NCBI RefSeq assembly: GCF_007655135.1 | Contig: NC_045127.1 | Location: 6,085,001-6,149,000, forward strand | Length of the DNA: 64,000 nt | Reading direction: 5' to 3' | Origin: Punica granatum | Lineage: Eukaryota; Streptophyta; Magnoliopsida; Myrtales; Lythraceae | In this document: piece after piece, positions 62,292 through 64,000 of the stretch | Layout: every line of letters begins with the position of its first letter | Numbering within the stretch: the stretch's first letter is position 1 | Translations under genes and position numbers: made by a program | The notes under the pieces: model-generated | Seen by the model: the letters and a program-made list of their open reading frames with translations, nothing else | What the model was told of the DNA's origin: nothing | Databases searched by the model: none

Positions 62292-63715
62292 TCAGGTTCG
62301 ATGATCCGTCCGGTTGTTCCGGCTACCGTTGTGCTGGTGGTGGTGGTGGTGGCTGTGGCCGCGGGTGCTGCCGGTTCCGTTCCCGTTGGCTTCCCGCTTC
62401 TGGGGCGAAGAAGAGAAGAGCGGTCCGAACCCGAAGACGGAGCCCGACTTGGACGATCCGATGAGCGAACTCACGGGGACGTTGAGGACCGGAGTCACCC
62501 GGACCCCGGCCGAGTAGGACCTCTCCATGCCCCGGTGCATGAACCTCGGGCCGCCATTGAAGCTGCTCGGGCTGCTCGAGCTCCTCTCCAAGCTCTGGAA
62601 TATTACCTTGCCTGCAGGAATAATTGCAGAGCTGACATTGTTAAGTCAAATGGTCAACGCTTTCGCTCAGGTAACCCACTTGCGACGATGCTTAAAAATT
62701 ACCCACCTGAAGAGTTCATCCTGGGACTGTCCACGGATACTCCCCTAGGGGTGAGACCGCCGGATTCCACCGGCGTCCTCCTGACCGGACTCTGGCCGAC
62801 CCTATTCGCCGTCGAGTTGTCTGCCGCCGGCTTGGGGTTGTCCGCTCTCGGCTTCACTAGTCTCATCCTGGGAACATTGGTGACGTTCGGGTTCTTGTGG
62901 AGAGAGATCGAGTACGGCTTGTCGGAGTCGAGTGAGAGCCTGGGAAGATCTTCGTGCTCGTGGCCTCCGGAAGACGAAGAGGACAGCGACAGGCGAGAGG
63001 AGATCATGACGGAATCGGAATCCAAGTCCTTGAGGAGGGGCATGTTGAGGTTGGAATCCGAGAAGCTCGAGGCCTTGGAGCTTCTGTGGAGGAAATTCTT
63101 GAAGGATTTCGGGTTCGACGATGAAGACGACGTCGAGTTCCTACGAGACGCAGTGGACTCGGCGGGGGCCTTGGCATTTGCGTTTTGAGACAGCTTCTTC
63201 AGACCTAGGAGCTCCCTCCACCGGCTGGAACACCTCGGAGCTTTGGGAGAGGAGAGGTAGAGATCCATGGCGGACATGTCGCTACTCCGGCGCCGCTCCG
63301 CTAGGTCCAGTGAGTTGACCTCCGTCGAGGCCACGGCCCTAGCAGCGGGCTTCAGCACTGACACCTGGAGCGGCACGAGCTTCCCGTCGGAGAAGAGCTC
63401 GTCAGCGGGCAGCATTGCCACCGGATCTTCGAGGCAGAACTCGAAGTCCCCGCAGGACGGCTCCGGATCCGGATCCGCATTTGCATCCGCCGGATTATCT
63501 ACTTGAAGTGGCTTGGCGAGGTTGGTGTCCTCCTCCTGCTGCTGAGGCGGCGGCGGCGGGGGCTGCCTCCGGAATGCTGCGGCGGAGGACTTGGAGTAGT
63601 CGTCGTCAGGGGTGAAAGAGACGCGGGTGGGGCTGAGCCAGCCGTAGGTGGGGTAGGATGGGGCGGGGAAGTTTTCCGGCGACATGCCGATGTTGTTGAC
63701 GCAGGCGGAGGCCAT
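62292..63715 (-). CDS. DUF1645 family protein
   Basis: Two exons: 63715-62707 (337 codons, the last split by the intron) and 62611-62292, giving 442 residues. The intron is GT-AG and the join restores phase. Segments typical of the family are CGDFEFCLEDPVAMLPADEL, a Ser-rich body, LDLAERRRSSDMSAMDLYLS with RWRELLGLKKL, KSFKNFLHRSSKA, and after the intron GPRFMHRGMERSYSAGVRVT and PVLNVPVSSLIGSSKSGSVF. The C-terminus is His-rich (HSHHHHHQH). DUF1645 proteins are plant-specific and mostly uncharacterised; some are stress- or growth-related. Probably intrinsically disordered. The start is the first ATG and opens MASACVNNIGMSPENFPAPS. The high GC of this gene explains the long frames on the other strand. 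Confidence 0.88.
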
Positions 63716-64000
63716 TGCCGGAGATCATGCAGGGGTTGGGGGAATCTCAGCTACAAGACAAATGAAGGCTGCCCTTTGCTCTGAATCACATTTAACATAG
63801 AGACAGGGAGAGAGAGAGAGAGAGAGGGAGATGGAAAGAGGATTTTGTCGATGGGAAGATATAAATAAACAAAACCGGGGAGCGGAAATTTCACGCTGCA
63901 ATCGAGGGCCACGTGGTTTTCTTTCGGATCCGATCACGGGCCCCATTACCCGGCCCGATTTATTTATTTATTTTTATTTATAGTTAATAGGTAAGTTTTT
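63716..64000 (-). promoter_or_regulatory. 5' flank of the DUF1645 gene
   Basis: A GA run at about 63806-63826 reads as CT on the gene's strand, ~90 bp before the ATG, a probable 5' UTR pyrimidine tract. An ABRE/G-box-like ACGTGG is at 63910-63915 and GGGCCC-type motifs near 63938-63955. ATATAAATAA (63858-63869) lies in the wrong orientation to be a clear TATA box. The window ends here. Confidence 0.4.

Noticed and set aside
62301..63188. 295-residue + strand frame
   Set aside because: It is the antisense shadow of the GC-rich DUF1645 gene; composition is that of a reverse frame and the minus frame carries the family motifs.
1..64000. tRNA, rRNA, known conserved microRNA precursors and CRISPR arrays
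   Set aside because: I looked for tRNA box B phrases, mature sequences of conserved plant miRNAs and regularly spaced repeats. None was found apart from the single box B-like site near 2615, which lacks a tRNA fold.
1..64000. An exciting undescribed multi-gene system
   Set aside because: All confident genes belong to known plant families with unrelated roles; clustering is ordinary for a eudicot chromosome.

Overview
The window is nuclear DNA of a dicot plant. Nine genes have multi-exon structures or plant-specific families: a BOI-type RING ligase, SR45, an organellar-type YchF ATPase, PAT1, an ARM/BTB protein, a P-class PPR protein, ribosomal eL41, a Snapin-like protein and a DUF1645 protein, plus one small proline-rich secreted protein. 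Introns are short with GT-AG borders, intergenic DNA is AT-rich, and there are many small inverted-repeat elements. I cannot fix the species; a core eudicot (perhaps Myrtales) is a guess from general character only. All gene models were built by hand by reading splice borders, and every one closes in frame.

Layout. 1-3681: AT-rich, repeats only. 3682-4912 (-): BOI-like E3 ligase. 4.9-12.3 kb: gene-poor, with one 1-kb terminal-inverted-repeat element flanked by a perfect 9-bp duplication. 12331-16698 (-): SR45, 12 exons. 17748-22449 (-): YchF, 11 exons. 25041-29759 (-): PAT1, 5 exons. 29.8-35.5 kb: very AT-rich block packed with MITE-like elements. 35567-40762 (-): BTB/ARM protein, 8 exons. 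42554-44293 (+): PPR protein, one exon, with a retroposed insert just behind it. 45769-46665 (-) and 47080-49008 (+): eL41 and Snapin-like gene, head to head over a 414-bp promoter. 51464-51814 (+): proline-rich secreted protein. 51.8-62.3 kb: gene-poor, repeats. 62292-63715 (-): DUF1645 protein.

Functional themes are household RNA biology (SR45 in splicing and exon-junction function, PAT1 in mRNA decapping, PPR in organelle RNA, eL41 and YchF at ribosomes) beside regulatory or trafficking genes. They do not form an operon or a dedicated system. PAT1 and the PPR gene recall the adjacent Arabidopsis pair At1g79090/At1g79080, suggesting old microsynteny with the BTB gene between them here.

I found no new multi-gene system. 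The points most worth a second look are the 25-residue eL41 gene, the poly(A)-ended insert with a 17-bp target-site duplication behind the PPR gene, the inverted-repeat elements, the degenerate tandem repeat in a YchF intron, and the alternative 3' end and NAGNAG acceptor of SR45.
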